Shown: positions 36,461-47,237 of the stretch, in pieces
Layout of the letters: the number at the start of each line of letters is the position of its first letter
Numbering within the stretch: the stretch's first letter is position 1
Source: Sphingopyxis sp.
Lineage (GTDB): Bacteria > Pseudomonadota > Alphaproteobacteria > Sphingomonadales > Sphingomonadaceae
DNA: 64,000 nucleotides
Reading direction: 5' to 3'
Assembly (NCBI RefSeq): GCF_016463645.1
Contig: NZ_JAEMQX010000007.1
Span: forward strand, 19,553 to 83,552
Program-made: the position numbers and the translations under genes
Notes under the pieces: model-generated
The model's database searches: none
The model's input: the letters and a program-made list of their open reading frames with translations, nothing else
What the model was told of the DNA's origin: nothing

Positions 36461-37606
36461 CTACTCGCAACAGTCGGTTCTGGCGGTAATCCCGCAGCGG
36501 TCCGGTTTGCTCCAGCCCCGCCGAATTGTACTCGGATCTTCATGATGCAGCGGGATCGGTCCGGGGATCGGTAGTGACGAGCCCGAAAAACGTGGCGCCG
36601 GCATTGCCTGGAGGATATTGTCGATCTCCCGATAGACGCCTCGCGCTGCCATATGAGGATGGCGCGCCGCTTCGTCCGGATCAAGCACGGGGGCAAAGCA
36701 GGCATCGCTGCCTTCCAGCAGTGTGCGCCATTCTTCCCGTGTCCGCATGGCGAATATCTCGCTAAAACGCTGCTTGAGCTCGGGCCAGGCATCACGATCA
36801 TAGCCGTCGTCAAAACTGCTATCGCCGGCCAACCCCAGCTTTTTGCAAAGCAGCGCATAGAACTTGGGCTCGAGTGATCCGACTGAGATGAAATTCCCGT
36901 CGGCGCACCGATAGGTCGAGTACCAGTGAGGGCCGTCAAGGATGCTGCAGCCGCGTATGCTGGCAACCTGGCCGGCGGCCTTCAGGCTCAGGAGCAAGTT
37001 CATCATGTGAGCGCTCCCATCGACGATCGCGGCGTCAACCACTTGCCCATTCCCGGTATCCCGCGCGTGCATTGCCGCTGCGAGGACGCCGATGGCCAAA
37101 TAGAGCGCTCCACCCCCAATATCGCCTACCAGGCTTGGCGGCGCCATTGGCGGTTCACCGGGATGCCCAGCATACCAAAGGGCTCCTGACAGCGCGATAT
37201 AGTTGATGTCATGGCCGGCCGCTTGGGCGAGAGGTCCCTGCTGCCCCCAACCCGTCATGCGACCGAATACAAGGCGGGGGTTACGCGCTAGGCAAACCTC
37301 GGGACCAAGGCCGAGCCTCTCCATCACCCCAGGCCGCATGCCTTCGATCAGTACATCGCCCCTTTGGACGAGATCCAGGACATGCGCGACGCCTTCGGGG
37401 GACTTCAGATCCAAGGCAATTACACGTTTCCCGCGGTTCACAATGGCGCCGCTGCCAAGATCGATATTTTCGGAGTTAGGGCTTACGCGTTCAATGACGA
37501 CGACATCGGCGCCAAGGTCGGCCAACAGCATTCCGCAAAACGGCGCCGGGCCGATGCCCGCAATTTCGAGTATTTTGAGGCCTGCAAGCGGACCAGTTTT
37601 CGTCAT
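36461..37606 (-). CDS. CaiB/BaiF CoA-transferase family protein, alpha-methylacyl-CoA-racemase-like
   Basis: GPLAGLKILEIAGIGPAPFCGMLLADLGADVVVIER; FGRMTGWGQQGPLAQAAGHDINYIALSGAL. Confidence 0.87.
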   Translation of the reverse strand: MTKTGPLAGLKILEIAGIGPAPFCGMLLADLGADVVVIERVSPNSENIDLGSGAIVNRGKRVIALDLKSPEGVAHVLDLVQRGDVLIEGMRPGVMERLGLGPEVCLARNPRLVFGRMTGWGQQGPLAQAAGHDINYIALSGALWYAGHPGEPPMAPPSLVGDIGGGALYLAIGVLAAAMHARDTGNGQVVDAAIVDGSAHMMNLLLSLKAAGQVASIRGCSILDGPHWYSTYRCADGNFISVGSLEPKFYALLCKKLGLAGDSSFDDGYDRDAWPELKQRFSEIFAMRTREEWRTLLEGSDACFAPVLDPDEAARHPHMAARGVYREIDNILQAMPAPRFSGSSLPIPGPIPLHHEDPSTIRRGWSKPDRCGITARTDCCE

Positions 37607-37734
37607 TCAGGCATACCTGCGTCTGAGACCTTGGCGCTTTGATCCAGGCCGTTTCGCCGCTCCAGATTTCGAGACGGGTTGCAGTCGTGCTGGGCGGCAG
37701 TGTCGAAAGTAAGATTGGCAAAATGACCTTGATT

Positions 37735-37775
37735 CGCCTAATTCATTCTCTGGAGCAATTATTCCTGTGGGGCAT
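37735..37775. promoter_or_regulatory. 41-bp cargo motif, copy D (lysR/caiB-like divergent region)
   Basis: CGCCTAATTCATTCTCTGGAGCAATTATTCCTGTGGGGCAT; same length and core spacing as copies A-C. Confidence 0.6.
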
Positions 37776-38688
37776 GTCCATGCTCGATTCTCGCCTCAAG
37801 CATGCCGTCGCGGTTGGTCAGCTTCGTTCCTTCTCCAGGGCAGCGGATGCGGTTGGTGTCACGCAGTCGGCGGTGACCAAGAGTGTCGCTGAACTCGAAC
37901 GGCATCTTGGCTATTCCCTTTTCCATCGGACCTCACGGGGCGCGATGCCGACAGAGGAGGGACGCGAATTTATTGATCGCGCAGCGCGCTTGCTTGCCGA
38001 CGCAGCTGAACTACTCGGAGATACAGCCCGCCGCGCCGACGCCTATGCGGGCCCGCTTCGAATCGGACTGTTCCCAGGGTCAATCGACTGGTTGCTCACC
38101 CAACCTCTGGTTTCTTTGCTGCGGCGCCATCCGGCAGTGCGCGTCGAAGTCGTTTCGGGCAACAGCGAAAGGGGCGTGCGACTCCTGTCGCGCGGCGATA
38201 TCGATGTCGCCTTTGGACTTGAAGCGGCCTTTGCACGCTGGCCGGAATTCAAGTGCGAGCGGGTCGCCTCGATCGAAATACTGCCTTTTGTGCGGAACAA
38301 TCATCCCATTCTGGGGATAAACCCGACCAGCAAGGAGCCGCTGGTCCAGTTCGAATTCGTAGTGCCCTCATCTTCCGAACCCTACACATCGATCATTCAG
38401 CAGATGTACGAAAAAAGCGGTAAGCGTCCCGCTGACTGGATCCACATGACAGACTATTTTCAATTGGTTCGACGGATCGTTGCCACATCCGATGCTATCG
38501 GGATGGTTGCAAAACAGTTCACCGAGAACTCATGGTTTCGCGCCAATTTCGTGGCCTTGGAGGGAATCGGTTTATTCGATCCATTGACGCTTTGTTATGC
38601 TGTGCGTAGCCGCTGGCAGGTAAAACCGGCTGGCCGTGCGCTCGTCAGCCTTGTTCGTCAGGCATGGCGCACCGCATCATCGGATTAA
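37774..38688 (+). CDS. LysR-family transcriptional regulator
   Basis: MSMLDSRLKHAVAVGQLRSFSRAADAVGVTQSAVTKSVAELERHLGYSLFHRT. Confidence 0.88.
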   Translation: MSMLDSRLKHAVAVGQLRSFSRAADAVGVTQSAVTKSVAELERHLGYSLFHRTSRGAMPTEEGREFIDRAARLLADAAELLGDTARRADAYAGPLRIGLFPGSIDWLLTQPLVSLLRRHPAVRVEVVSGNSERGVRLLSRGDIDVAFGLEAAFARWPEFKCERVASIEILPFVRNNHPILGINPTSKEPLVQFEFVVPSSSEPYTSIIQQMYEKSGKRPADWIHMTDYFQLVRRIVATSDAIGMVAKQFTENSWFRANFVALEGIGLFDPLTLCYAVRSRWQVKPAGRALVSLVRQAWRTASSD

Positions 38689-38739
38689 CGGCAAGGGGGC
38701 GGGGTGCGATCGGAAATCCGCTGCATCCGTCGCGATCAG

Positions 38740-38793
38740 CTAGAGCATTTCGCGCAGAAGTGGGAACCGGCTTTCCGGCAGGAAATGCTCTAG
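38740..38793. repeat. Palindromic element, possible bidirectional terminator / dispersed repeat
   Basis: CTAGAGCATTT (38740-38750) / AAATGCTCTAG (38783-38793), perfect 11-bp arms, between convergent genes. Confidence 0.65.
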
Positions 38794-38852
38794 CAAATTG
38801 ATCTTGGGCATTTTCCGAGTTGGCGGGTGATTCCACTCGCCTCGAAAATGGC

Positions 38853-41014
38853 CTAGAAGCTAATCGCCACTTCTCCGCCGATGACGCGCCCCCTGTTTAG
38901 CGGTGAAAGGCTTGCACCCGTGCCCCCGAAGGCCGCCGGCAAAGGTGTATCGCCGCCAATCGTCACCTCATTCAGGAGGTTTCGGCCATAGATGGAGAAG
39001 CGCCAGTGCTTGTTGTCGGTCGCCAATGTGAGGCTCGCATCGAGCATATCGGCGCCCTGAAGGAAGCCGACGTTGTTGTCGGTGAATGCCGCCTTGTCGC
39101 GATGCGTGAAGCTGACACGCGCCGTTGCTGTCCCCAATTCGCCAAGCTGCTGATCATAAGTCAGCCCCACGCCATAGGTCCATGGCGACAGCCTTGGCAA
39201 TTTGAGCGCACGATCCACATCGTTGATGACGCCATCACCGCTGAGGTCGAACTGGACGTTGCGATACTGGCCATTCACGTAGCCGAGCTGACCCGAAATC
39301 ACGAGGTTGGACAAAAGAAAAAACTGCCCCTCGGCCTCGACGCCTTTGATTGTGGCGTCGGCGGTGTTCCGTATGACCTGGCTGACGCCAAGCGGTCCGG
39401 GCAGGTTGATCTCGCGCTGCAGGTCCTTCATGCGATTGTAGAAGGCCGCCAGGTTGATCCGGTGGCGCCCGAATTGCTTCTTGGCGCCGAGTTCGAAACT
39501 GTCCTGGGTCTCTTGATTGAATGGCCCCGGCGGCACAGCGGGATCGGTGTTGCGCAAATTATATCCGCCGCTGCGGAACCCGCGCGTGTAAAGGCCATAA
39601 ATCTGCGTGTCGTCATCCGGCTTCCACTGAAGGCCGATTTTCGGCGTAAACCCTCGCCATTTTGCCGCGTCGGCGAAATTGGTTGCACAGATCAGCGTGT
39701 CTAGATTGCAACCATTTGCGCGTAAGGCCGAGACCCGAACGGCTTTGCGTTCCCAACTATACCGCGCGCCGAGATTCAAGGTCAGCGTATCGGTGAAATG
39801 CCAGTCGGTCGAAGCAAAAATGCCCCATGTTGTCTGGTCTTGCGTACCCCCACCGGAAACGATCCGAGCACCGCCCAAAAGATTCCGCAGCTCGGCGTAA
39901 CGAAGATCCTGGGAAAAATAGTATAGACCGGTTGTCAATTCGACGTCACCGAACCTTCCGGCATAACGAAGTTCGTCGCTGAGTTGATCCTGGTCGATTT
40001 CGAAAAAGGCATGAAAGAAGGACTGTGGTGTTCCATCGATATCAGCGCCCGCGGAGGATCGGAATTTCCGATAGCCAGCGATGTTGGTGAAGACGCCTTC
40101 GCCCAGACCGACATCGATGTTGGTTTCCACGATCGCCTGGTCCCATTTGGCATCATAGAAACCTGGGAAATTGATCGAAAACCTGAAGCTGTCGCGGGAA
40201 ACAGCGCGTGACTCTGGACAGGGGCTCCATCGCTTTCGACATCGCCATGCTCATAGCGGAGATCCATTCGGAAGCGGTCGCCACCCTTGAGCGAAAGTGC
40301 CGGGCGAATGATAAGGTCATGTGATTTACCGAAGCTGCGATTGTCGAAGCGGTTGCGAAACCAGCCATTGTCGTCGCTGTAGTAGACGGCCAATTTGGCA
40401 GCCAAAACGTCATCGACGATAGGTCCGGTAACCGTGCCGCTTACGGTCTTTTTCAGTCCCGTTTCAATGGATAGCTTGGCTTTGGCTCCAAAATCGAAGC
40501 TGGGCCGCGTGGTCCGCACAACCACGGCACCGCCGGTAACGTTGCGACCGAAAAGCAAGCCTTGCGGTCCACGCAGAACTTCGATCCCCTCAAGGTCGAA
40601 GTTGTCCAGCACGACACCAGCGTTGATGCCGAGGTAAATACCGTCAGTGAAAACGCCTACGGTGGGGTCGATCGATGGGATCGTGCTGTTGATGCCGAGG
40701 CCCCGGATAGTGAAATTGGCATAGCCCGGTGCCGTACCCACATCCTCGAGCTGGACGTTGGGAACGTCGTAGCTCAGACTTTGAAGATTCTGGACGAACT
40801 TGGCATCCAGCTGCGCTTCACCAAAAGCCGTGACCGCCATCGGTACTTTCTGCACGCTTTCGCCATAGCCCTTTTTGGTGGCGGTAACGACAATGTCCTC
40901 AGCCAGCGCTTCCGTGGCGCTCCCGGTTTGGTCGTTCGCCTGGGGCGTTGCTTCCTGGGCAAATGCTGTTCCCGAGCACAACAACGCGGCAGAAGCCAAT
41001 AGACATCCTCTCAT
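38853..41014 (-). pseudogene. TonB-dependent receptor, frameshifted (or sequencing error)
   Basis: N-terminal ORF (39935-41086, IVVTATKKGYGESVQKVP... plug) and C-terminal ORF (38853-40130, beta-barrel) in different frames; frames join near 40196. Confidence 0.8.
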
Positions 41015-41079
41015 GGCTGATCCTCTCTTCCCAGGAGATATTGTGTAGTTCATGCCGTTTGGCGGCATTTGAGGGCCGT

Positions 41080-41120
41080 CGTCCAATTCAATTCGCTGCA
41101 GAACTATTCCTGCTGCTCAT
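41080..41120. promoter_or_regulatory. 41-bp cargo motif, copy B
   Basis: CGTCCAATTCAATTCGCTGCAGAACTATTCCTGCTGCTCAT, upstream of TonB receptor. Confidence 0.7.
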
Positions 41121-41196
41121 CGATATCTGGCGGCAGCACGACGCCATCGGCAGCCCGACGGCCGCTCAAAAATATCATGGTAATTCATCGGGTTGA

Positions 41197-42099
41197 TTAC
41201 GCTCTCAGCGCCCGTTCTACCGCCTCAAGGCTGTCATTCAGCCCGAGCGGGTGCTCGGCATCCGTGAAGTCGACAATTCTACCCCAGTGCCGGGCGACAT
41301 CATCGAGCGTGAACGCCCTGTCCGCTCCGAAGGCGTGCCCAAGCGCGCGCTCCCACCTAAGCTTGGCGATATAGCCGGCTCCAACTTCAAAAAGCCCTTT
41401 GGTTTCGCTGCAATTCTCGTGCGCAAGCCAACCGACCAATGGACTGATCGCTTCCGCTCTGAGATTGGCGAGAAACTCTTGTGGAAAGGCAGTCGCGGTC
41501 ATACGCGATGCGGCGATTGGGGCGATCGTATTAACCTGGATGTTTCTGGACCGCCCCTCCTCCGCCAGCGCGTTCGCAAGCCCCAATATTCCGAGCTTGG
41601 CTGCGGCATAGTTGGCCTGACCGAAGTTGCCGTAGATTGCGGCTGCAGACGTGGTCATGACGATGCGGCCATAGCCCTTGTCGCGCAGTATCGGCCATGC
41701 TGCCTGCGTCACTGCCCGCGTCCCATTCAGATGGACCCGCTGAAGCAGTGTCCAGTCTTCGTCGGTCATTTTGTGGAAGCTCACATCGCGCAGGATGCCG
41801 GCATTGTTGATGACGACGTCAACGGTTCCGAAGTTGTCAACCGCGGCTTGGATGATCAGCGCGCCCTCCTCGACCGACGCATAATTTGCCACCGCCTGAC
41901 CGCCCGTGGCTCGAATTTCGTCGACCACATTGTCAGCGGCTGTGGAGCAGCTGCCGCTCCCTTTCTCGTCGCCACCCAGATCATTCACCACCACCTTGGC
42001 TCCGCGCCCGCCAAACATCAGCGCGTACTGGCGCCCAAGTCCGCCTCCGGCTCCGGTCACAACCACTACCCTGCCATCGAAACGAAGCTCTTCGTCCAT
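41197..42099 (-). CDS. SDR-family dehydrogenase, MFE-2-like 3-hydroxyacyl-CoA dehydrogenase
   Basis: FDGRVVVVTGAGGGLGRQYALMFGGRGAKVVVNDLGG; YAAAK; length and C-terminus fit the MFE-2 dehydrogenase type. Confidence 0.82.
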   Translation of the reverse strand: MDEELRFDGRVVVVTGAGGGLGRQYALMFGGRGAKVVVNDLGGDEKGSGSCSTAADNVVDEIRATGGQAVANYASVEEGALIIQAAVDNFGTVDVVINNAGILRDVSFHKMTDEDWTLLQRVHLNGTRAVTQAAWPILRDKGYGRIVMTTSAAAIYGNFGQANYAAAKLGILGLANALAEEGRSRNIQVNTIAPIAASRMTATAFPQEFLANLRAEAISPLVGWLAHENCSETKGLFEVGAGYIAKLRWERALGHAFGADRAFTLDDVARHWGRIVDFTDAEHPLGLNDSLEAVERALRA

Positions 42100-42204
42100 C
42101 GCTTGTCTGCCTCTTTTACCTGAGCGACGCATCTGCGCATTTGATCCTGTGCGAGTCAGGCACGCGGCTCCATTTCCGTCGACGCTGTCGTTTTCGTCTG
42201 AGCC

Positions 42205-43350
42205 TTACCGAAAGGCTTGAATGCCGGTCAGGGCGCGCGAAACAACAAGCTTTTGAATCTCCGTCGTGCCATCGGGGATGGGGCAAATGATCGCCTCACG
42301 CACCAGCCGCTCAACGATGAATTCGCGGGTGACGCCGTTGCCGCCATGGATCTGAAGCGCATCGCGCGTCGCTTCGATCGCCATTTCGGTGGCGTACCAC
42401 TTGGCCATCGAGCATTCCGTCTCTGCGCGCGTGCCCGCCTGGACGAGGGATATTGCCCGGTGCGTCAACAGACGGGCTGCGTCGATCTTGGTCGCCATGA
42501 TGGCGATCTTGTCGGCGATCAGCTGATGGCCGGCGATCTTCTTGCCATGCTGCGCGCGATCGCGAGCGTACGCGATCGCCTCATCCATTGCTCGCCGTGC
42601 GATGCCGATACTCCACATCGCCATATGGCAGCGGGCAATCTCGAACACTTGCAACGTATTGCGCAATCCATCGCCGACCCGGCCGATCGTGTTTGCCACC
42701 GGTACGCGGCAATCGGACAGGAATATCTGTGCAGTCGATTGGCCGTTGAGCGCCATCTTCTGGATATCGCGCACCTCATACTCACTCTCGTCACGATCGA
42801 CCAGGATGTGAGTGACTTCATTTTCGCCAGTCTTGCACGTACAGATGAAGATGTCCGAGTAGGCTCCGTTGGTGATCCAGGTCTTTTCGCCATTGATGAC
42901 CCAGAAATCGCCGTCTCGTACGGCGCGTGTCTTGATGGCGGCGACGTCCGAGCCGACATCGGGCTCCGAGATGCCGAGCGAAACGAACTTCTCGGCCGCG
43001 ACGAGGTCGGCAAGATAGCGTTGCTTGATCGTCTCCGGGGCGAAGCGGCGGATGAGTTCTGCGCCAACCGCGTTGATGAAGCCGGGTATGGCCACATCGA
43101 GCGAGGAATAGGCGATCTCCTCGAAAATGAGCAGATGAGTGAGCCATCCCATATCAAGCCCGCCCCATTGCTCCTGATGCGGTGCGGTAATATGGCCATA
43201 GCCGGTCAGTGCTTGAGTCCATTCCTTCATGAGCGGTTTGGGGATGAATCGCTCCCCATGCCGGCGGATTTCCGGCTCAAGCTTGTTGTCGAGAAAGCGG
43301 CGGACGGTTTCCACCGCCATGCGTTGTTCATCGGACAGCTCAAAGTTCAT
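42205..43350 (-). CDS. Acyl-CoA dehydrogenase
   Basis: FVSLGISEPDVGSDVAAIKTRAVRDGDFWVINGEKTWITNG; ALQIHGGNGVTREFIVERLVREA. Confidence 0.92.
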   Translation of the reverse strand: MNFELSDEQRMAVETVRRFLDNKLEPEIRRHGERFIPKPLMKEWTQALTGYGHITAPHQEQWGGLDMGWLTHLLIFEEIAYSSLDVAIPGFINAVGAELIRRFAPETIKQRYLADLVAAEKFVSLGISEPDVGSDVAAIKTRAVRDGDFWVINGEKTWITNGAYSDIFICTCKTGENEVTHILVDRDESEYEVRDIQKMALNGQSTAQIFLSDCRVPVANTIGRVGDGLRNTLQVFEIARCHMAMWSIGIARRAMDEAIAYARDRAQHGKKIAGHQLIADKIAIMATKIDAARLLTHRAISLVQAGTRAETECSMAKWYATEMAIEATRDALQIHGGNGVTREFIVERLVREAIICPIPDGTTEIQKLVVSRALTGIQAFR

Positions 43351-43387
43351 ATCGTGACCCCGTGTTTCCCTAGGCGCGCTCTGACAA

Positions 43388-44638
43388 CTACCGGCCCAGG
43401 ATCGTGACGGCGACCACCGCCTCTTCCACCCCGATGACACCTCCGCCGTTCTGCGCGATCGCGAACCGGGCATTCGGAACCTGTCGATCTTCCGCCTCGC
43501 CGCGCAATTGCAGCGCAAGCTCGTAGATTTGGCCGAGCCCGGTGGCGCCGATCGGATGTCCCTTGCATTCAAGCCCGCCCGACGTGTTTACCGGAATACG
43601 CCCACCCAGCGCCGTCTCACCGCGCTCTGCCGCGAGTCCGCCCTCGCCAGGCGGCGTCAGGCCGAGCGCCTCGATTTCAATGATCTCGCCAACCGCCGTG
43701 GCGTCATGCACCTCCGCGACGCCAATATCTTCTGGCCCCACGCCGGCCATCGCATAGGCCCGGTTCGCCGCAAGGCGGCTGACATGGTGGTCATAATCAA
43801 AGGGATCGCGCGCGGCGCCGGTTTGCAGCACAGACGCCAGGATTCTTAGCGCCCTGTCCGGGGCTGCCGACAGTTTGCGCCGACCGGCTTCGCTGCAGAT
43901 GATCGCAGCGGCGGCGCCGTCGCTGATCGGGGAGCACATCGGCAGTGTGAACGGGTAAACGATCGGAGGCGCAGCGAGTACACTTTCGACGGTATATGGG
44001 AGGCGATACTGGGCAAGCAGATTGCGCGTCGAATGCATGTGATTTTTCGCCGAGACGGCCGCGATTTGCGCTTGCGTCGAGCCGTAGGTCTTCATGTGCG
44101 CGCGTGCCATCGCGGCGTATACATCCATGAAAACGCTGTAAGGCTGACTCGATGTCGTTCCTTCCGGAACATCGACGCCATTGCCCATGGCCAGCAGCTG
44201 CGCGCGGCCCGACTCGGTTTCATGCACGTCCCAAGCGCCATCGAATGCACTGAACATGAGCGCCTTGTCGGGCGAGTACATCTTCTCCGCGCCGAGCGCG
44301 AGTACGACATCCGCTGCCCCCGATCGAACATAGGCGGCGGCCATGTGCAAGGCCGTGGAAGCCGTCGCACATGCGTTTTCGACATTCACCACGGGAACGC
44401 TTGAGATGCCCATCGCTCGCGCCACGATTTCGCCGCGGATCATGTCCTGGCCCTCCATATGCCCCTGGACGCAATTGCCGAAGAAGATGGCTTCGACATC
44501 GCCGGCGGTGCATCCTGCGTCGGAAAAGGCCTGCGACGAAGCTTCGGCGCAGAGCATTTTCAGGCTCTTGTCGAACTGTTTTCCGAACGGGGTCATCCCA
44601 ACCCCCATGACGAATATGTCGGTCATTCGTTGATCCAT
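43388..44638 (-). CDS. SCP-x-type thiolase/lipid-transfer family protein
   Basis: VVNVENACATASTALHMA; EVHDATAVGEIIEIEALGL; NTSGGLECKGHPIGATGLGQIYEL; start 44638 or 44626. Confidence 0.88.
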   Translation of the reverse strand: MDQRMTDIFVMGVGMTPFGKQFDKSLKMLCAEASSQAFSDAGCTAGDVEAIFFGNCVQGHMEGQDMIRGEIVARAMGISSVPVVNVENACATASTALHMAAAYVRSGAADVVLALGAEKMYSPDKALMFSAFDGAWDVHETESGRAQLLAMGNGVDVPEGTTSSQPYSVFMDVYAAMARAHMKTYGSTQAQIAAVSAKNHMHSTRNLLAQYRLPYTVESVLAAPPIVYPFTLPMCSPISDGAAAAIICSEAGRRKLSAAPDRALRILASVLQTGAARDPFDYDHHVSRLAANRAYAMAGVGPEDIGVAEVHDATAVGEIIEIEALGLTPPGEGGLAAERGETALGGRIPVNTSGGLECKGHPIGATGLGQIYELALQLRGEAEDRQVPNARFAIAQNGGGVIGVEEAVVAVTILGR

Positions 44639-44669
44639 TCTTCCAATGTGTTCCGCATCCGATCAGGTC

Positions 44670-45464
44670 TCACCGGTCGGAAAAATCGGGCTTCCGCTTC
44701 TCCCGGAATGCCGCCAGTCCTTCGACAATGTCGTTGGACAAGGCGTAAGCAGCCATGGTTTCGAGTTCCTGACGCAGCCCGACTTCGAGCGAGCTATCCT
44801 GCGCAGCGCGGACTAGCTGCTTCATGTAGGCGAGCCCTGGCCGGCTCTTTTCTGCAAGAGATTCTACCAGCGCTTGCGCTGCCGCAATGAGATCCTCGGG
44901 AGCAACCAGTTGGGTCACGAGTCCGGCTTCCTTCATCTCGGCAGCCGAGATGGTCCCGCCGGTCATCATCAGATGTTTCGCACGCGCTTCGCCGATCTTC
45001 CTAGGGAGTCGAACCGACCCTCCACCGCCGGGCAACAGGCCGTAATTTGCATGGGCGTCGCCAAATCTGGCCGGGTGCGCGGCAATGACGAGATCACAGC
45101 ACAACACCAGTTCCAAGCCGCCGGCGAGCGTAAGGCCGTTGACCGCCGCAATTATCGGAAGGCGCGACGTCTCGATCCTGTTAAAAGCCTGACCGAGCGG
45201 CGGCAGAAACAGATTTAAGCGTTCGGCGAGAGTTTGTCCGCCTGTTCCATCGCCAATTGCGAGCAGATCCGCGCCAGCGCAAAACGCCCGTCCGGCGCCG
45301 GTAAGAATGCAAGCGCGCACCGTCGCATCTGCTTCCGCTGCCTCGATCGCTGCGGCGAGTTCCTCGGCCAAAGCCAACGACAGACTGTTCAACGCTGCCG
45401 GCCGGTTGAGGGTCACCCAAAGCGCTGGGCCGCGTTGCTCAACCAGGATGTATTCATAGTCCAT
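44670..45464 (-). CDS. Enoyl-CoA hydratase/isomerase family protein
   Basis: ILTGAGRAFCAGADLLAIGDG; AAVNGLTLAGGLELVLCCDLVIAAHPARFGDAHANYGLLPGGGGSVRLPRKIG. Confidence 0.9.
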   Translation of the reverse strand: MDYEYILVEQRGPALWVTLNRPAALNSLSLALAEELAAAIEAAEADATVRACILTGAGRAFCAGADLLAIGDGTGGQTLAERLNLFLPPLGQAFNRIETSRLPIIAAVNGLTLAGGLELVLCCDLVIAAHPARFGDAHANYGLLPGGGGSVRLPRKIGEARAKHLMMTGGTISAAEMKEAGLVTQLVAPEDLIAAAQALVESLAEKSRPGLAYMKQLVRAAQDSSLEVGLRQELETMAAYALSNDIVEGLAAFREKRKPDFSDR

Positions 45465-45530
45465 TGCAGTCTCCCGCGCGCCGGCAGGCGGTCACCGGAA
45501 TAGAGGATGTGGCTAGGATGGCTGCGTCGG

Positions 45531-47075
45531 TCATGCCCCCGAAATGCGCCGGTCCTGGCCCGCCCAATAGGGCTCTCGAAGCTTTGAACGAAGCACCTTT
45601 CCGACATTGCTCAACGGCAGTGGCTCGGCGGTAAAAACGACCTTGCTTGGCTTTTTTGCGGAGCCCAGACGCTGGCGCACCAAATCTATTATCTCGGTCT
45701 CCGTGATTTGTGCTCCGGGCTTGACACGCACCATTGCAAGCGGCGTTTCACCCCATTTTTCATGGGGCACGCCAAAGACCGCGACCTCGAGTACACCGGG
45801 ATGGTCGGCAATTACGTTTTCGATTTCGGTGGGATAGATATTGAAGCCGCCTGACACGATCATGTCGTTGTTGCGATCGAGCAGATACAAAAATCCGTTT
45901 GTGTCGATCATGCCGACATCGCCGGTTTTGACCCAGCCATCTTCCATGCGCCGGGCGGTTTCCTCCGGATCGTTCCAGAATTCCTCCATCTGGCCATTTT
46001 CGAACCGTGCGACGATCTCGCCGGGCTCGTTTGGTCCCAGCACCTTTCCGTCCTCGTTACGGATTTCGATATCGGCGCCACTCATGGGACGTCCGACCGC
46101 CCGAATTGGGGCAGAACCTTCAAATTCGCCGAACCACTCGTTGGGCCCCATAGACGCGATGGGCAGGATTTCGGTCTGTCCATAGCCCGAATGAAGAACA
46201 TGATTCCCGAATATCTGGCACGACTTGCGAAGCGTCGGCTCGGAGATCGGCGCTGAAGCACTCAGCAGAAACTTCAAATTCGGAAAGTGGCGGCCATATG
46301 CCCCGTCGTGATGCACTATGGCATTGAGCATGGTGGGGGCTACAAAGGCATGGCTGATCCGTTCCTGCTCGAGAGTGTCAAGAAAGGACGCTGGATCGAA
46401 GCCGTCCATCATCACGTTGCGGGCGCCGCAATACCAGGCCGGCACGAACAGGAAGCCCGATGCATGGGACAACGGGCCGACATGCAGAATGGCATCCCCT
46501 GGGGCCACTTGGGGGCCGATGCTGAAAAATGCGGCGGAGATCGTCATCCATGAACGGTGCCGATAGGCAACGCCCTTGGGTTTGCCCGTCGTGCCGCCGG
46601 TGTGGCGGATGACACAATAGTCCTCCGGCGCGACGACGGGATCAGGATCCCGGTCCGAGGCTGTCGCCAACCAATTCTCATAGTTGTGATCGCGGATAAT
46701 GATCCGCTCAAGCGTCGGAGCTTGGGCATCCAGCCCCGCCAACTCCGAAGCCAATGCCTCATCGACCAGCGCCAACCGAGATCCGGTACTCGCGATCATA
46801 TGGGCGTGCGCTTCACATCGGTTGCGCGCATAGAGAGGAACACGCGTATAGTTTCCAATGGCAGCCGCCAGTATGATGTCGGCGGCCTCGATGGAGTTCT
46901 TCTCCAGCGTAGCAATCCGGTCACCCGGTTGAAGGCCGCACTCCGCAAGAGCATTTGCGAGCTTCACGCCGCGCAACCAGGCTTCCGAGAAAGTCAACCG
47001 CCTGTGGCCGTGAACGAGAGCCTCTTGCTGGGCGAAATAACGTGCGGCGCGACGTATTTGCGTACGGACGTCCAT
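45531..47075 (-). CDS. AMP-binding acyl-CoA ligase
   Basis: IRHTGGTTGKPKGVAYRH; SGGFNIYPTEIENVIADHPGV; PLSNVGKVLR. Confidence 0.9.
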   Translation of the reverse strand: MDVRTQIRRAARYFAQQEALVHGHRRLTFSEAWLRGVKLANALAECGLQPGDRIATLEKNSIEAADIILAAAIGNYTRVPLYARNRCEAHAHMIASTGSRLALVDEALASELAGLDAQAPTLERIIIRDHNYENWLATASDRDPDPVVAPEDYCVIRHTGGTTGKPKGVAYRHRSWMTISAAFFSIGPQVAPGDAILHVGPLSHASGFLFVPAWYCGARNVMMDGFDPASFLDTLEQERISHAFVAPTMLNAIVHHDGAYGRHFPNLKFLLSASAPISEPTLRKSCQIFGNHVLHSGYGQTEILPIASMGPNEWFGEFEGSAPIRAVGRPMSGADIEIRNEDGKVLGPNEPGEIVARFENGQMEEFWNDPEETARRMEDGWVKTGDVGMIDTNGFLYLLDRNNDMIVSGGFNIYPTEIENVIADHPGVLEVAVFGVPHEKWGETPLAMVRVKPGAQITETEIIDLVRQRLGSAKKPSKVVFTAEPLPLSNVGKVLRSKLREPYWAGQDRRISGA

Positions 47076-47196
47076 CAGCCGCGCTCCTCTAAGGCGCTCG
47101 CCCACAATGGCGCAGTCGACACATAATAAACTGACATGCGATAGGCCTCTCCGGACTTCTTTTCGTAAGCATCTGTGTCTGCAGCATTGATCCAAT

Positions 47197-47237
47197 CGTC
47201 CAATTCAATATTCTGCGATGCTATTCTTGCTGCTCAT
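47197..47237. promoter_or_regulatory. 41-bp cargo motif, copy C (overlaps 3' end of GMC gene)
   Basis: CGTCCAATTCAATATTCTGCGATGCTATTCTTGCTGCTCAT, upstream of CoA ligase. Confidence 0.65.
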
